A stretch of DNA of 17,110 bases from Candidatus Rifleibacteriota bacterium (GTDB lineage: Bacteria > Riflebacteria > Ozemobacteria > Ozemobacterales > Ozemobacteraceae): NCBI GenBank assembly GCA_022704885.1, contig JAKJFO010000074.1, positions 1-17,110 on the forward strand. Reading direction: 5' to 3'. The notes beneath the pieces were generated by a model. It had not been told where the DNA came from and searched no databases. It saw only the letters and a list, made by a program, of their open reading frames with translations. Made by a program: the position numbers and the translations under genes. Below, piece by piece: positions 15,458 through 17,110 of the stretch. Numbering within the stretch: the first letter of the stretch is position 1; every line of letters begins with the position of its first letter.

Positions 15458-15499
15458 AGCTTCTGCAGAGATTCAGCAACTAAGACTTTGCGAATCTGT

Positions 15500-15528
15500 T
15501 TTACTCTTGCCGCCGATGATGATAAAAT
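15500..15528 (+). promoter_or_regulatory. Possible internal promoter before the Wzz-like gene
   Basis: TTTACT (15500-15505, 4 of 6) and TAAAAT (15523-15528, 5 of 6) with 17-nt spacing, giving a leader of about 37 nt to the ATG at 15572. The 114-bp gap here is the largest in this operon, and no terminator was found in it, so both read-through and separate initiation are possible. Confidence 0.4.
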
Positions 15529-15571
15529 TCCGCAGCAGAACACATTTTTGCGACTGACAGGAAATCCGTTG

Positions 15572-16468
15572 ATGAGCGACCAAAAGGAATTCAGGCTGTC
15601 TGAACTGCCGGCGCTGGCGCGCAGGCACTATCTGACCGGTTTGTTCTGCCTGGTAATCTGCCTGTTTCTCGAAATCTGGTTTCTGCACTATCCTCCCCGA
15701 GGAGTTGTCGGTGAAAATGTCATCATTACCGGCAGTGTCATCGGCAGTCCACTGGTCGATTTCGATTCTCTCTGGGCGCGGGTGACAAATGATGACGAAC
15801 TCATGCTGCAGATTATCGACAGAGCTGAAATCTGCAGGCAGAAAAACCGTGTCGAGAAGCTGAACTTTTTAAATCGCACGATCAGACAGAACCTCAAGTT
15901 TCAACCGGAAAACGAGACTCTCGTAAAGATTTCATTCAAACGCCCCGGCTACAATGATATCAGGCCATTTCTCAACTGTTTCACCGATGCTCTGATAGAT
16001 AAGCTCACCAATATGGGCCAGGAAAGCTTTGAAATACGCAGAGAAAAAGCACTGGTTCAATATTCACGCGCCATAGAAAGACTCAGATTCATCGCTCATT
16101 TTTTTGATATGCCTTCGATTGCCGCGCTTCTTGAAAACAGCCCCGAAGCTCCTGTTGACACCAGCAGGATGCTAGAGAAAGTGCGCTCAGACAAAGTGAC
16201 CGATGGAATCGGCAGAGCACTTCTTGGCGAACTTCTGCCCGGGTATTCGACTGCTCAGATTTATTACGAACCCTACTTCAACGACAAAATGAAGCTGCTC
16301 GAACTTTTTCCACGCTCGCCGGTCGTCATTACTGCCCGAGACATGCCCCCCACGCCGGTTCAGCCTTTTTACGAGCTGATTTTCGTGCTGGTTCCAATGG
16401 CTGTTTTTCTGATCTACGCTTCTTTGCTGATAATTCTCGGCCGTAAAAATGACGCAGCTCTGCAATGA
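15572..16468 (+). CDS. Wzz-like polysaccharide chain-length regulator
   Basis: 298 residues from the ATG at 15572-15574, which has AGGA 9 nt upstream; the frame is open to 15488 but lacks a good site there. Architecture is that of the polysaccharide co-polymerase family: transmembrane helix at about 20-38, a helical periplasmic region (about 45-250), then a Pro-rich run MPPTPVQP (258-265) directly before the second transmembrane helix (266-290) and a short basic tail. These proteins set the length of surface polysaccharides with a Wzy-type polymerase. No C-terminal tyrosine-kinase domain is present. The next gene, a ligase/polymerase-like protein, overlaps it by 20 bp, which fits. Sequence similarity to textbook Wzz is low; the call rests on topology, the Pro motif and context. 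Confidence 0.72.
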   Translation: MSDQKEFRLSELPALARRHYLTGLFCLVICLFLEIWFLHYPPRGVVGENVIITGSVIGSPLVDFDSLWARVTNDDELMLQIIDRAEICRQKNRVEKLNFLNRTIRQNLKFQPENETLVKISFKRPGYNDIRPFLNCFTDALIDKLTNMGQESFEIRREKALVQYSRAIERLRFIAHFFDMPSIAALLENSPEAPVDTSRMLEKVRSDKVTDGIGRALLGELLPGYSTAQIYYEPYFNDKMKLLELFPRSPVVITARDMPPTPVQPFYELIFVLVPMAVFLIYASLLIILGRKNDAALQ

Positions 16469-17110
16469 AAAGAGCACAGACCAGTTCTCCCGCTGGTGGG
16501 CGGCCTATTTTCTGTTGCTCCCCTTTGGACAGCCTCTGACGCGCGGACTGGTAATCGGCGATCTGCCGGCGATAGCCCTGATGGTGATCTCTTTTGCCGC
16601 TGTTTTTCGCGGCAAACTGCCTGAAATAGGCAAAACTGAAGCCTGGTTCATTTTTCTGACCGGCTGTTCTCTGCTTGGAATTGAATTGACCAGAGCCCCT
16701 GATTTCTATCTCAAAGAACTGACCTCAATGGTGTTTCTCTTTGTCTGTTTCAAAATTACTGCCGATTTTCTCAACAGCGAAGAACGACTCGCGAAAGCTG
16801 TAGAACTTACCGGAAAAGCAGCAGCGACTTTGCTGCTGATCAATTCAGTCGTCCTGTTAAGCCACAAGACCATGGCTCTGGAGTTCACCAGCCGCTTTTT
16901 TTCTGCCGGCGAGAAGCTGAGCTGGCCCTTTGAATTTTCAGGCCAGCTGGGAATCTCACTTACAGTACTTTTTCCGCTCACGCTTTGCGCAAGACGTCTT
17001 GCAGGAATGCATAGGACGATCATCTATTCAATGATGCTGCTGAACACCGGCGCGATCGCTTCCCGAAGCGTTTTCTGGCTCAGCATGTTTCAGGTGATAT
17101 ATATCGAATT
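16449..17110 (+). CDS. O-antigen ligase/polymerase-like membrane protein, C-terminus cut by window edge
   Basis: 220 residues visible from the ATG at 16449-16451, in a frame that stays open to the right edge. Several hydrophobic helices are apparent (about 15-30, 38-52, 65-80, 92-105, 126-140, 172-188, 195-215), starting with YFLLLPFGQPLTRG. Near the edge comes the NTGAIASRSVFWLS run, which resembles the (T)GSRxxWL motif of Wzy_C-type O-antigen ligases and polymerases. It overlaps the Wzz-like gene by 20 bp, as expected for a coupled polymer-assembly pair. The diagnostic large periplasmic loop would lie beyond the window, so ligase versus polymerase cannot be told. Confidence 0.68.
   Translation, partial: MTQLCNEKSTDQFSRWWAAYFLLLPFGQPLTRGLVIGDLPAIALMVISFAAVFRGKLPEIGKTEAWFIFLTGCSLLGIELTRAPDFYLKELTSMVFLFVCFKITADFLNSEERLAKAVELTGKAAATLLLINSVVLLSHKTMALEFTSRFFSAGEKLSWPFEFSGQLGISLTVLFPLTLCARRLAGMHRTIIYSMMLLNTGAIASRSVFWLSMFQVIYIE

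Noticed and set aside
15458..15480. CTGAA/TTCAG inverted repeat after the His/Cys TPR gene as a terminator
   Set aside because: Five-bp stem with a long loop and no T-run.
1..17110. Mobile elements, CRISPR arrays, tRNA or rRNA genes
   Set aside because: No transposase or integrase motifs, no regularly spaced repeats, and no tRNA- or rRNA-like stretches seen in any gap; gaps are short.

Overview
The window reads as chromosomal DNA of a diderm (outer-membrane) bacterium. The grounds are MlaE, MlaF and MlaD homologues, an MlaD with a beta-rich C-terminal half ending in Phe, and a Wzz/O-antigen-ligase pair. GC content is moderate, genes are tightly packed with ATGA overlaps, and no insertion sequence, phage gene, tRNA, rRNA or CRISPR array is visible. 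The mix of a SpoIVB-type (S55) peptidase, an MCE protein with a barrel-like tail, an AMIN/NAGPA-like protein and many TPR proteins does not look like a classic proteobacterium. It suggests a less-studied diderm phylum (Riflebacteria/Ozemobacteria-like is my guess, not established by the sequence).

Layout on the minus strand, read right to left. A NAGPA-family phosphodiester glycosidase (12418-10859) comes first. After a 190-bp gap with a good sigma70-like promoter, a long operon runs 10668-1920: S55 peptidase, mlaE, mlaF, mlaD, type I L-asparaginase, a zinc-ribbon/TPR membrane protein, and a secreted HExxH metallopeptidase with C-terminal repeats. A weak hairpin plus T-run ends it near 1821. 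A second unit with its own TTGACA promoter holds a trimeric-type purine nucleoside phosphorylase followed by prfA (release factor 1), which is cut by the left window edge.

Layout on the plus strand, diverging from the NAGPA gene: an ABC-2 exporter ATPase and permease, a TPR protein carrying a dense His/Cys segment, then, after a short gap with a possible internal promoter, a Wzz-like chain-length regulator and an O-antigen ligase/polymerase-like membrane protein cut by the right edge.

How they work together (inference): both large units are about building the cell envelope. MlaEFD is a lipid transporter; with no MlaA, MlaB or MlaC here and a barrel-like domain fused to MlaD, it resembles the trans-envelope bridge type described in Veillonella. 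The plus-strand unit, with the divergent NAGPA protein, looks like the start of a surface polysaccharide locus. Strongest leads: the MlaD fusion, the reordered S55 catalytic core at the head of an mla operon, the His/Cys-rich segment in the TPR protein, and the Asn-to-Asp change in the purine phosphorylase pocket.
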